Below are positions 32,935 to 44,291 of a DNA stretch of 64,000 nucleotides, one piece after another; position 1 is the first letter of the stretch; each line of letters begins with the position of its first letter. Source of the stretch: Gremmenia infestans (Eukaryota > Ascomycota > Leotiomycetes > Helotiales > Hamatocanthoscyphaceae); NCBI GenBank assembly GCA_032629725.1, contig JAFEVB010000022.1, positions 1,798,001 to 1,862,000 of the forward strand. Direction: 5' to 3'. The notes below the pieces were generated by a model that was given only the letters and a program-made list of their open reading frames with translations, was not told where the DNA came from and did no database searches. The position numbers and the translations under genes were made by a program.

Positions 32935-35900
32935 GGTGGTGGTGGCGGGAAAGAGCTAGGCTCAAGTTCTATTGAATCGGCGTTTGGTTTTGGCCTTTTC
33001 CTAGGAGACATTTGAAGTGAGTGCTTTAGCTCGTCCCACGTTCGCTTCGCTATAGCAGGTCTGCTTGAAAGTTGCTGGGTTTTTGGAGGGGTTGAAAGAT
33101 GTGTTCCTGATTTACTATTGAACTCCGGGTAACTTGCGTATGGCTGCGAGATAGAATGGGCTGAGGATATATGATCCGGGACAGGTGACTGTGTAGCATT
33201 GTAGACTTCATCGTCTCCCCCAACCCCTCCAGACATCATGGTATCTCCCATCACGGAAGTTAGCTCGGAGCGACTCGAAAGAGAAGAGTCCGAGTTCCTG
33301 GGTCGGGTACCAGCGATATCCGCTGATGCTAAACTTGGTGGAGATCCGTCGGAAGGAGATGAAGTCGCATTCCGTGAGCTATCGAGATTTAAGGTTGAGG
33401 GAACGCTTTCTCCAATACCACTATCAGGCAAAGAATTCTCATCGTCGGACTCAGATTCGGATGATTTCCCTCTCATGGGCTTTCCTTTACTTGGCCAATG
33501 CCACGGAAGCCTCCTACTTCGTCCAATTATGACCGCCCCACCTTGGCAGTTGAAAGGCTGTGGGTTTCTTTTCGGTCCCAGGCAGAATTGCGGTAAGAGT
33601 ACTTGAACTCGATCACAAGTCCCCGCCATCTTGGTGTGTTTACATTCACAGGACTCGAATAACTTATCAGGCTTGTGCCAGTAGAGTCCGCTGGCAATTT
33701 CCAAAGGATCCGAGTCGCAATTTCCATACTTCAAAGAGATTTCTTTAAGTGTTGCCGTACATGCCACAAGGTAATCCTTTCCAGTTGGTACATGACTCCA
33801 GTACTTGCAGAGCTTATTCGAATCCTTTGATGGCTTTATAATTTCTCCAAATCCTTTTCCGAGTAGTATAATTGCTCGAATACTTCTTGTGAAATCCACC
33901 CATCCTCGTCCGCTTGCTTTTAATATCGCAACCCGGGGAAGTAGATCGTTGTGGCCGTCAACAATGTCTTTAAAACCGAAGCCAATGAGTTTTTCTCGGT
34001 CTGTAAAACGTATGCCAAGAGTAGGTGAAGCCATCATTTTTGTCTGGTAATCGTGGATTTGCTCCAGTGTATGATAGGTCTGTCTTACTAGGTCCTCGTA
34101 CGTCCATTGTTTAGCTATCTTTCGCACTTCTTCCGTCCCTTCAATACCACTGCTAGTTTTCAACTGGGTAGAAGTTGCAACATCCTCGAATATCAGCATG
34201 TTCCTGTTCTTTGAATCCATCAAAGCCTTCTTGGCGGCGAGTATTCCATTGGTAGGATCCGCGTGGTTGAAATCTTCTATTGTGAAAAGCTCACTGTCAG
34301 AATATGGGCTAGATGCAAGCTGCGTACGCGTGAGGTGGAGGAGGGCGCTTGCGCCATCCACCAACCATCCTCGGCGGTCTTTGGTGTCATATAGGACCAC
34401 CTTCATGTTCCGTGCAAAGTGAATCTCTTGAGCGTAAGGTCCACCACCCCTGCTGATATATATTGGAGTATCTTGAGTGCCTCTAACAAATGAAGCGCCA
34501 CCAGTTACGAATTGACCAGCTACAATGGATGCTTTCTCACAAGCAAAGCCAGTGGAGGCTAAACTAGCACCTGCCCAATCGATATCTTCATATCTGTTTT
34601 CTTTTCCTCCTACTAATATGTTAGCATGTAATATAGACAAACATGTCACTAGCTTTCACATACCCGCATGAATTTCCACCGAAGAAGCCCAGCCAAGAAA
34701 GTTCCTGGAGCGTTCCAAGCACGTGGCATCAACATCGTGAATTGAAGCACGCTGACCCTCGGCGGATAAGTAGGAGATTCTTTTACCGTTTTCGTTGACA
34801 AGGAAGTGCCACAAAACAGAGTTCTGGATCCGCTGAGTTGGGTAGAACATTGAAGAACACCCCTTGATTACAAGACCACCGTCGAAGTTTGTCACCCGAG
34901 TTGCCTGGCCAAGTCCTGCCATCATGTTAAGAGGGATCTCCAAGCCACTTTCGCCGTTCAATCGTGCCAATACTGGAAATCCTCGGACGACAATTGGGTT
35001 CGGAACAGACGGCGCCAGCAGGACCCATTTGGCACTTCCCCGCGGGGATTTTGTTCAAAGTTGACGACCTGGAAGGAAAGCTGAAAAGTTGATGATACAG
35101 GAGATATTCCAAGTTTCGGTGCACAATAAGCCATTTTATCACCAGAGGGCGCTCCGCGCAAAGCAGCCCCTAGCCATGCCAGTTGTTGCCCAATCTCTGC
35201 AATGGCGGGCGCAGTTCCCGTCACTACTGCTACAACAGTTGAGCTGTGGATAACAAACTTGATTTCAGTTCCGTCGGTCGTAGTACCTATATCATTATCA
35301 GTGACCAAGTTGATCTAATGAAGAGAAATTTGGTTTACGTTTATACCAGTTCTCAAGCCCGTTTCCTAATGCCTTTTGTAACGCACTCAGGGTCTCTAGG
35401 CCTGTTGTAGGCCACACTTGACGCATGTATTCGGCACACGTCACTGCCTGGGCGTCCATTCCCGATCCTACTAGTGTGATAAGAGTACCAAGTTGAGGAT
35501 GCTCCTGATCGGCATAATGCTCCTTAAGAAAATCCCTAATGTTCCAGCGAATTTCAAACGCTTTTGAAAGTAGGCGATGACCACGTTCAGGATTCAAGGA
35601 ACTTGAACCCCTGAGTATCTCCTGTCGGATGTTCTCGGCCACTGTATCTACTCTGCTAGTGAGTATCATTTCAGTCCTTACTCTTCCGAGTAACCACTGA
35701 TAGCCATGGCCGTTGGTGAGGAACTTCCAGGCCTCTGGATAGTGAGATATTGCGTAGTCTTCGATCTCTTCCTGTTCGTGCTCTTCATTAGCATAGCTTG
35801 ATAGGCTATCACTAAGCTGTCGTAATTGTGGCTTGGGCGCCACCCAAAGACGCATTTTCTCCTCCACACTAAGGCCTTTCTGTGCTCTCCGGAAACACGT

Positions 35901-37034
35901 CCCCTCGTCTACCTCGTCATCATCCACGTCTTCCTCGGCATCCCCAGAATAGACTTTCATGCATTTTTCAAGCAAATTTGCAATGCGACTGAAGATACAG
36001 GTTAGAGCGCTTTTTTTATGGGATTATAAACCCTCAACTGCAATAAACTCGGTGGAGCTAAGGCGATAAGAAACACGTACCCTCTGTAATGGCGAACAAA
36101 CCTTGCAGCATCTTCTTCCTGCCTGGAATGGGCATTTCCTCCACATCTTATTGCAAACTCTCTCAGAATCTCCTTCAGTGCATCTCGCAACCCTTTCTGG
36201 TTGTTCCAATTTCCCAATTCTCCATAAAGTTCTCGAATCAACTCGAGCGAGAAGGCTACAGCAAGGTTTTCCTCAACATCTTCGGGGACATCAAGCTCTT
36301 GGTTGCCAGTATACACAGTTTGGGTATCGTCTTGGTCTTCCTCTTTGTCTGCTTCAAGTCCCCCATATGCCCAGGATTCCATGGATTGATAAGCGGAATC
36401 CAGTTTCTCTGGAGGAATCACGCTTAAAATGTCGGACTTAAGGGTGGATTGATGACTGTCAAATTTATCACGGAAATTATTTAGGCATTAAGTGACGGCT
36501 TCTTCTTCAGCGATATTCATGGCATCGTCGTGATCGAGAGCTGGAAGTTCCCTCCGATGTTCATTAGGCGACTGCGGTGGAGAACCGTGGCGGGCTATAG
36601 ACTGCCCTGTCATCGAAGTCAGTCATAAGGTATAATATAGATACGGCCTGTTCACACCCGGTCGACGACAGACCGAACAGCATTGACATAATGGTGTCTG
36701 AAAGAAACCCACCATCTTCTCCCACTAGACTATTCGTCTCCCTACTCCCTGCAACCCCAACAAATTTGCCCAAGTGATGGTCCCATTTTTCATCTGGCGA
36801 TGGTGGTATAAGGGTTCCAAACTCCCCTTCATCATCGTCTGCAGGGCCTTCGACGTCCCCTATTCCGAGCCACGGATTCTGTTCCACACCATCGATATCG
36901 TAATCATATTGCTCATCCAATTCTTTCGAAGGAGCTCCCAGGGATGAACTTTCAGGAACGTCTTCTAAAGAACGGAAATTATAACGGAAACCATGATAAC
37001 AGTGACCTACCTCTCCCGAATTCATACGTCCCAT
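32916..37034 (-). pseudogene. Large fungal-specific protein of unknown function, apparently broken
   Basis: Coding text runs down from 37034 (NPWLGIGD, PPSPDEKWDHH) through IPPEKLDSAYQSMES, LLGRVRTEMILTSRVDTVAE and GLEIPLNMMAGLGQATRV to GWVDFTRSIRAI and a Ser-rich, polyproline tail. This order matches a family of long ascomycete proteins, which I know only as hypothetical. Good introns are 36080-35989, 35338-35287 and 34663-34611. Three lesions are seen: a frame change near 36612 (GACAGGG), a TAA at 36488-36490 within otherwise continuous coding text (EEEAVT then CLNNFRDKFDSH), and a one-base shift near 35000, after which NPIVVRGFPVLARLN continues in another frame. Unrecognised splicing or sequencing error could explain one lesion, less easily all three. 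Confidence 0.65.
32921..32946. repeat. GGT trinucleotide tract encoding polyproline
   Basis: About eight tandem GGT units on the plus strand correspond to the Pro-run at the C-terminus of the minus-strand unknown gene. Length variation is likely. Confidence 0.85.
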
Positions 37035-37732
37035 ACTGCCTTAGTATTCCGAGCCACCAAGTGTGCAGGTATTCACGACCTCAAGAAAGCTTCTTGCAAC
37101 GCAAAGAGAAAGAGTTCCCACAGGGTGTCCTCGAGTGTTTGTGTGTTCGATAACAAAATTGGTGAGAGCTCAACGAAGTGAAAATTTTCTCTCTGCTTCA
37201 AACCCCAGCCTTGCAGCCCTTGATGTGGGCGCAGTGAGTGGCGCAATACTGTATTACAACCATTTCGTGGGCGGCCAGCCTCACTTTCTATACAGCCTCG
37301 TCATTGGCAGAACAATTAGCCTGTTATATCTATCTATCTTACTCTAAGCGGGCCAATGATTCGCAGCAGAGAATATGTGCTACATATGATCTGAAGTATG
37401 GGGCAAACTTTACTGCAAGATTTGTAGTCTAGATCGTAAGCAAAAGTACTCAAGGGCGTAAGTACACTTAATTATATCTGTATAATTGAGTGTAAGTGAG
37501 CATTTTCAAGGCCTGAGTTGAGTAGTCTCTATAATTAAGTCACCCCAAATTGTTTCCCACGCTAGTTGTAAGATTGGCCAGGGATGGTGACTGTGAGATA
37601 TTTGTATTCAACGCCGAAAGGAAAGACTTGAATGTTTCTCCAGCTTCAAACATTAAAAAGATTCTGATACACGGCAAACGTTTAGCAAGTAAATGATGTT
37701 CGCATGCAGACCTCTTTCCTCCCGAGAAGTCA
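37035..37732. other. Intergenic between two minus-strand genes
   Basis: Holds the upstream region of the unknown gene and the 3' flank of the beta-mannosidase gene. Short frames here have no recognisable domains. Confidence 0.5.
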
Positions 37733-40385
37733 TCAAAGGACAAATCCCTCCTTGTACTCCCAATCACACAGAAATCTCGCTTCAATCTTCCTCCTATTTA
37801 AATCCTTTACTCCAATCTTGATTTCCTCTCCGGGAACCAGATCCACGAAATTGTCATCAAATACCGCGTCCTCGCCTCCTTCCTCAATAGGAATTTGAAG
37901 CACCACACCCTTCACTGGAGCATTTGCCTTGAGAGTGACGACCTCACCCTCAAGCGTTGCTTCAACCTTCAAGTCTTTATAGAACTTGACGAACTTCAAT
38001 GGTTCGGGCCAAGTGATCCATCTTGCAAGTCTTTCGCCAGTCTTCTCGTCATCTAAATACGCGACTAGCACAGTCTTATCCGCACTTGGGATATCGATCT
38101 TGGTAATCTCAGTGGTCTTATTCCCACCCAGCACCAACTTCCTTGTCCTCTCCTCTTCCGGTAATTCCACTTCCTTGCCACTCCCAATATCAAATGCACT
38201 CAACTTAAGCACAGCCTCAAGCTTCTCCACCATCCCATTAACAGCCCAAATCTCCACTTTATCTCTTTTCTGGGGATAACTCCAATCCGTCATATAATTT
38301 CCATACCCGCCCGTAACAACCCTCTCCATTCCCACAACTACCTTCCCCAAAGCGCGTTTCGTGATATAAAACGCCGGTTTTCGCCCCCAGTTGACATCAA
38401 CCAAGGCCCAGCTAGTCCCCGGCCAGATATCATTCAGCTGCCACACCAGAATCCCACTACAGTTCTCCTCTCCCTCGCCCCTAAACTCTCTTCTCCAATG
38501 ATTATAAGCGTAGCTCATAGCTTCCGCTTGCAGGAATTGGGAACAGTAGACGAAAGAGGAGAGAGGGTTAAATTGAAAGCGGAAGTTTTCGCCCGAATAC
38601 ATGCCGTAGCGACGTTGGTGCCCGGGCCCTTTATCGTGCGCATCGAAGGTGAGAGATTGCCAATGGCGTTCTGAGGGGTCTGTGATGCCGTCGTGCAGGG
38701 TACGCAGAGAAGGTGCGGATTCGAAGCCGAATTCGGAGACGAATCGGCTGGTGTAGTCTTTGTAGGACTGGTAGGGGGACATTGTGCCGTGCCAGACTGT
38801 TTTTCCTGATTAGCTTTCTCAAGATTATTAAATAAAAGAAGGAGATGTTACCATTCCAGATGTGAACATCGCCGATTGTCTTGTCGTTCGAAGTCTTCCC
38901 TCCGTAAGGACTACTCCTCCAATATGGCACATCTCCAGCCAGTCTTTCGCAGATTTCTGGCAACGCGATCTCATATATTGTCCTGGCAGGGAAATCCGTC
39001 TTTTCCCAATTCTCCGGATTATTATCCTCCGGGTCATAATCCCAACCCCATCGCTCAGCAACCATATAATCCTCATTATTCCCCGCCCAAATAGCCAGAC
39101 TCGTATGGTGTCCAACTCTCTTAACTTGCTGCTCAGCCTCAACTTTCACCTCTTCCACGAACCCCTTTTCAGCAGGGTAGTTGCCGCAAGCGAATAAGAA
39201 GTCTTGCCAGACTAGAATACCAAGTTCGTCGCATGCAGAATAAAAGTCTTCGGATTCAACGAGACCGCCGCCCCACACACGGATCATGGCTTGGTTTCCT
39301 GATTTGGCAAGCTCGAGCCAGTCTCGGTAGCGCTTTGCGGACATGCGGGGGAGCATGAAGTCTCCCGGAATCCAGCAGGAGCCGCCAGCAAAGATGGGGG
39401 TGTTGTTTATTTCGAACGTGAAGGAGGTTCCTGGTTCTTTCTTCAGGGCATGTTGGAGAAGTCTGAGCCGGCGGAAGCCGAGCTTGATGGACTTGCTGTC
39501 TGCGGAGGACAAAGAGCCAGTAATGGTGTAGAGCGGCTGCGAGCCATAAGTGAAGGGGTACCAGAGTTGAGGGCTCCGGACTTCTATTTCGGCGCTGAAC
39601 TCTCCTTTTGAATCTATACTAACGTCTTGAATAAGAACTTGGCTCCCTTCTGGGTCTGTGATCTCAACTGAGATAGGGGATCCTTTCCCTCCCTCCACAC
39701 TACCCTTAATCTTCACCACAGCCGTCTTCAGATCCTCGCTGACATCTTGTCTAACAATCCAGTCCCTGATCCTTCCTTCTTCGGTGTCCCAGCTCTCAAG
39801 CCAAACAGGTTTCCAAGGTCCAGAAGTATTAATCGCTGGTCCCCAGTCCCACCCCCAATGATATTGTGCCTTCCTCATGAACAACCTCTCGGGGCCACCA
39901 AAATGCACATCTGTCCCATTTCCTTTATAGCCGATTCTATCTTTCTCTTTCTTGGCGAACTCGGGTGCATTCTTGAACTTGAGCTCCAATACATTTTCCT
40001 CGCCGTCTCCTTTCTTAAGCAACTTAGTCACATCAACTCGGTGCTCAATGTGCATGTTCCTCGTCTCCCGAATCACCGTCCTATTCAATACGATGGAGCA
40101 AATTGTATCCAAGCCCTCGAACACTAACTCGTGGAGGGAAGTTGGAGATGAAGCCGGAGAAGGGAATGTAGTGCGGTATTCCCAATCCGCATCGTTGACC
40201 CAAAGAGTTTCGATCTCATTGACGTCGATATACGGGTCTTTTATGAGTCCATGATGTAGTAAATCCAAATGTGCGACTGTGGGAAACTGAGAAACGGGCA
40301 GGAAGGATGAGGCTGTGCTACTGTTTAGGGCTGTGGTTTGGCGAAAATGCCAGTTTTTGTCGAGGAGTGTTTTAGTGAGTGGCAT
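37733..40385 (-). CDS. Beta-mannosidase, glycoside hydrolase family 2 (intracellular type)
   Basis: Exons 40385-38852 and 38796-37733 (55-nt intron) give 865 aa, the usual size for GH2 beta-mannosidases. Domain order: N-terminal jelly roll (TLWVNDADWEYR, HWGWDWGPAINTSGPWKPV), immunoglobulin-like middle, then TIM barrel. The acid/base is E438 in WAGNNEDY and the nucleophile is E533 in FVSEFGFES. The substrate loops MIRVWGGGLVE and WQLNDIWPGTSW are present. There is no signal peptide, as in the cytosolic GH2 'B' type. It removes beta-linked mannose from the non-reducing ends of manno-oligosaccharides. The chain is complete, with no lesion. Confidence 0.95.
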
Positions 40386-43300
40386 TTTGATGAAATTTAG
40401 AGGTGTAGAATACGGAGAGGAGAAGTGCTATAGACGTAAAGATGGGATATATGAGATGTGCTGTTAGGGAGACACGACTGTGAATTGCCCCGCCATAGCC
40501 TTGGCGGGGTAACCGACCTTCCAAGTGCAGACATGCCACCCAAACGTGGGGGTTCTTGGATTATTATGTCAGCTATTTCTGAATCATGTATTAGACCTCA
40601 TCATTCGCAGGACAAAAGTGAGTTTCGCTGCGATAGCGGATACGATCCGGATTACCTATTCGGTCGCGGAATATCGGTTTCCGCGTTTGGTCAAGAAGCG
40701 TGTGCACCTACACTTGGCTGCTCTGCTAGTGCCGTAAAACCCATGATCTATCATTATAATACGAATTGCAGTTAGTAGAAATGCTCATTATCCAAGCTCC
40801 AAGTACTCACGTTCCCCCCTATCTTCCCTCAAAATGACATTACGATTTAGAACTGTTAGTTCTTCTCCCCGCTTTGCCCTATTCTAAATAAAGCCGCCCA
40901 GGTAATGCAAAGATATTTGACTCTTATCTCCCAAAACCTATGATTCTCTTCCCCTTACTCTCCTTAGTCTTCTTTGCCAAAGTTTAGCCAGGGACTGGAG
41001 ACCGAATTTCTTCAAACCCCGTTTGAAGAAGTGCTGTCGGGTAAGTAAATAGCGACTCTAGGTTGATTGATGCAACAGAACCTAAAGAATCTGTAGAAGC
41101 TAGGAAAAGGAACTGAAGAGTCTGGTAGTAGAAAAAGGTAGTTTATACCTAGAGGGACAACTTGTAATCCAGTGTACATATCTGCTACATTGTGAACTGA
41201 CTCAGACTATTGAAAGTAGAAAAGTACCTACGTCTTTAGTTTCTGAAAACTTGGCCCCTTTAAGAGGCTCCTTATAGTGCGCATATATGAACGACACGAG
41301 GCTCTAGACAGAGTCCATCTCGAATAAGGTACAAGTTATAGTAGGGAGTTTTGAGCAGTCCGACGGTAGGCCCGGGTTGCAATGCTGTTGAGGTCTTTAC
41401 TTGAGGCACAGCGTAAATGCCTCATAATCCATTAATAGAGTCATGATAAATGGGTTTGAATGAGTCTGTGGCTAAAAGTAAAATATGTCGGCGACTCCGG
41501 TACGGTGGCGACGAAAACGGGCTGAAAACGTGGCATACTATGCTATACTCAGGATCCTTCGAGACTGTTGACTTAACCATCTCTTCATAGGCTTGCTTTA
41601 AATTCTCTATCACAACCTTGATTAGGTCGAGTGACGCAGGACACCAGGCTCGAGGCACTTCCGCCCTCTCTGCCTAAAGCATGCGCGTCACTTTGACACT
41701 TGTCAAGGCTTTGGCAACACCTAGCTCGTTGATGAAAGATAGGGTCGCTCCAGGTAGAGCGTGGCACCTCATCGACGAAACACGATAAGAGTGTATAGAG
41801 CCGTGGATCATCCCAGTCTTGAGAATAGTCGTCCGTAATGTTAGGTCCAATATTCTGCGCGTTGGGGATAGCAGCGGAGAGACTGAGGCAACCGAACCTG
41901 TGATATGTTAACTATGACCAAGACAAACCAAGACATTCAGTTCGGAGATAGGATTACCCCCTTTGCCTCGGCTTGTGAACCTCCGATTTATCAGACAATA
42001 ATTCATATGAAACTTTGAACGCTTAACTTCAGTCGTACACAGGGAATGACTTAAAACCTTCGAAGCTATCCCAAACAAAAGAAATGTGAGGTCTTAGGTA
42101 GCATAGATAGATCACCCACTTGTCACCAGTGCGCAAATGCTCCGCGGATTGTTCTTTCGAGTCTAGTGATATGCGGCGACATCCTCTTCGAGATCCTACG
42201 GACCACGGTTGCTCCAGATGGGTATTCACCGTCTCTCGATGCTCCCAAAACCAAGTTCAGTGCTGGTGGTGCAGGATTCTGACATGGGGCTAGAAACGTG
42301 GATGCTATTCTGGGCCTGTCCTTGCCGCCCCCATGTTGGAATTTGACATTCCGCTTCTGGTGGTGATTGCTTAATTGAACGGTGTGCCAAAGTTCGTGGG
42401 TGAGAATGACAAATCCATTGGTAGACATAGGCTCTATCCTTGTGGATCAAGTTCTTCAGCCAGTACGTACAGTAATGTTCGAAGTAGATGTGGCCAAAGT
42501 TATCACTTGAGTATGTGATCTTCGCATATCCAAATCACTGTCAGCTGATCGTTTCCTGGATAGCTTTGCAATATCTCTCTTCTCCTCGCGCAGGATTCGA
42601 GTCACCGAAACGTACTAAGGAGATGTACAATCGCCTCTATGATATTCGGTAAATTTAGAACTGATGATCTGTGGTTTTATGTTAACAAGATGATGAAATC
42701 CATTTGGTTGTGGAGAAAACCGCATAATAGGCTAATAGCTTTATATTAGTACTATCTTTAGCTATAGGCCTTTCCCCATAGATGTTAGCGAGTCCCGCAA
42801 TTTTTAGGCCCGTCGCATGTTTTGTCGTCATTTCAGGGGCTTATTTCCAGGTCGGCCTCGTGCTCGTGCTCGTGGTCGACATAAAAAACGGACGAATTAT
42901 AGTTAAAGAGTGCGGCTCGAGAGTGGGACATGGAACATTAATGATAATACTTCGTCCTAGGCGAAATAATTGTGCTAAGAAGGCCATGGCAAGGAGGCTT
43001 TGCTTTGGTGCGTTTACTACCTTTCTTTACCCCCTATAGATTTCTTGGCACAATTATTTCGCCTAGGACGAAGTAATAAGTGCTGTTTTTTTGCGTCTAG
43101 CTCGAGATGAGGGGGGGGTCAGCTGCGTTTATGACCCGTTTTCTATGGAGTGCGGAAAATTCCCGTCTTATTCCCGCTTTACTAGGTTCAATAAACCTCT
43201 AGTGAAACTGTTATCGCGTTGCAGCGGACCCGACGTCCCAGAGTTGTTTATAGCTTTCCAATCCTCTTACAGTACTTTAAATCCCGCGCGAATTCTTACC

Positions 43301-44291
43301 GATACCGTAAATATGTTTAAGCTTTAATAGCTCATCAAGAATGACCGCTCCATCAGATTGTTTGCCTTGAAGTTCAAAGTTCGAAGTTCGAAGTTAGTCT
43401 TGCTTTGAGTCGTGCGGCGGAGTAATCCGCATAGCTACATGCAACGTACTTCGAAGTAGAAGTAGATTGGTGAAGGAGAGTTTGACTAGGTTGATTCCAC
43501 AATTCAGCTTGGGTCAAAGTAATTTACCTAGGGTAGCAATCAGTTGATAAACTCCGGTTCGATATCGCTTGTACGGAGTACCCATGCCTTTGGGAAGGAG
43601 ATAGTCGCCGAGATGCCGAAGATGTCGAATAATCGCATGTACTTCATAGGATTACCAACCCATAACTCTAGCATGCTTTTTCCGGAGAAACTAGACGGAG
43701 AGCGGAGTAGGTGCTGTTGGGACTTAGTAAAATGTAAAAGGACGTAAATCTACCTAGGTAGCCAAGCTTTATATTATTAATACTGGATTTTTAACTTTTA
43801 AAGGTAACCGGAAATTACCCCTCTAGAGGTATTCCTTGATCTCTTAGGTTGGAAGACGATTTCCGCAACGGAGACTCGAAGGTCCCGTCAATAGAGCGTG
43901 GGAGCCACGTTATTCTCTGATTGCCGTAATGATGTCCTTTTGAGTTCTATACTTATCACATTGAAAATTCCTATCAGAGGGTTCTACCGCGATTTGCGGC
44001 GGCTTCGGGGTTGCCCCCTAGGAGAGTAGGAATTCCCTACCAGTTCCGTACCAAGTGGGTTCTTGTGGCTTGATGTGGTAGGATCAGGGCCCCCGCAATT
44101 CTCTCTTTCTGGGCTCTCGCCATCCCCGCAAGACCAGGCGAAACCGCAAGACTGGCCTTCAGACCCTGTACCTGTCTTGCCTGCTGGTATCCGCTACTTG
44201 GGTCGCCCCAAATAAAGCAAACCGACAGACCGACTGACAGACAGACTTCTCGCAACGGCTCGAACTTTCACCAAATAATGGTCCCGTCAGA
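40386..44291. other. Gene-poor 3.9-kb gap
   Basis: No intact gene is recognised. On the minus strand, pieces such as PASLDLIKVVIENLKQAYEE near 41600, with a TAG in the same frame upstream near 41677, suggest eroded coding remnants. A frame near 42120-42430 contains HELWH but no supporting context. A short gaagttcgaagt repeat lies near 43375-43396. TA-rich stretches lack frames. The region also contains the Stowaway-like element. Confidence 0.5.
42948..43075. mobile_element. 124-bp Stowaway/Tc1-mariner-like MITE
   Basis: The arms start CTTCGTCCTAGGCGAAATAA and extend 32 bp (42950-42981 and 43042-43073). They are perfect inverted copies except for one T/C difference. Each end is bordered by TA (42948-42949 and 43074-43075). 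Small size, no frame, long arms and TA duplication are the marks of a mariner-type MITE. Near identity of the arms suggests a recent insertion. Confidence 0.85.

Noticed and set aside
42123..42428. Frame containing HELWH, suggesting a zinc metalloprotease
   Set aside because: HExxH alone is frequent by chance. No third ligand motif, signal peptide or family context is seen, and adjacent frames have stops.
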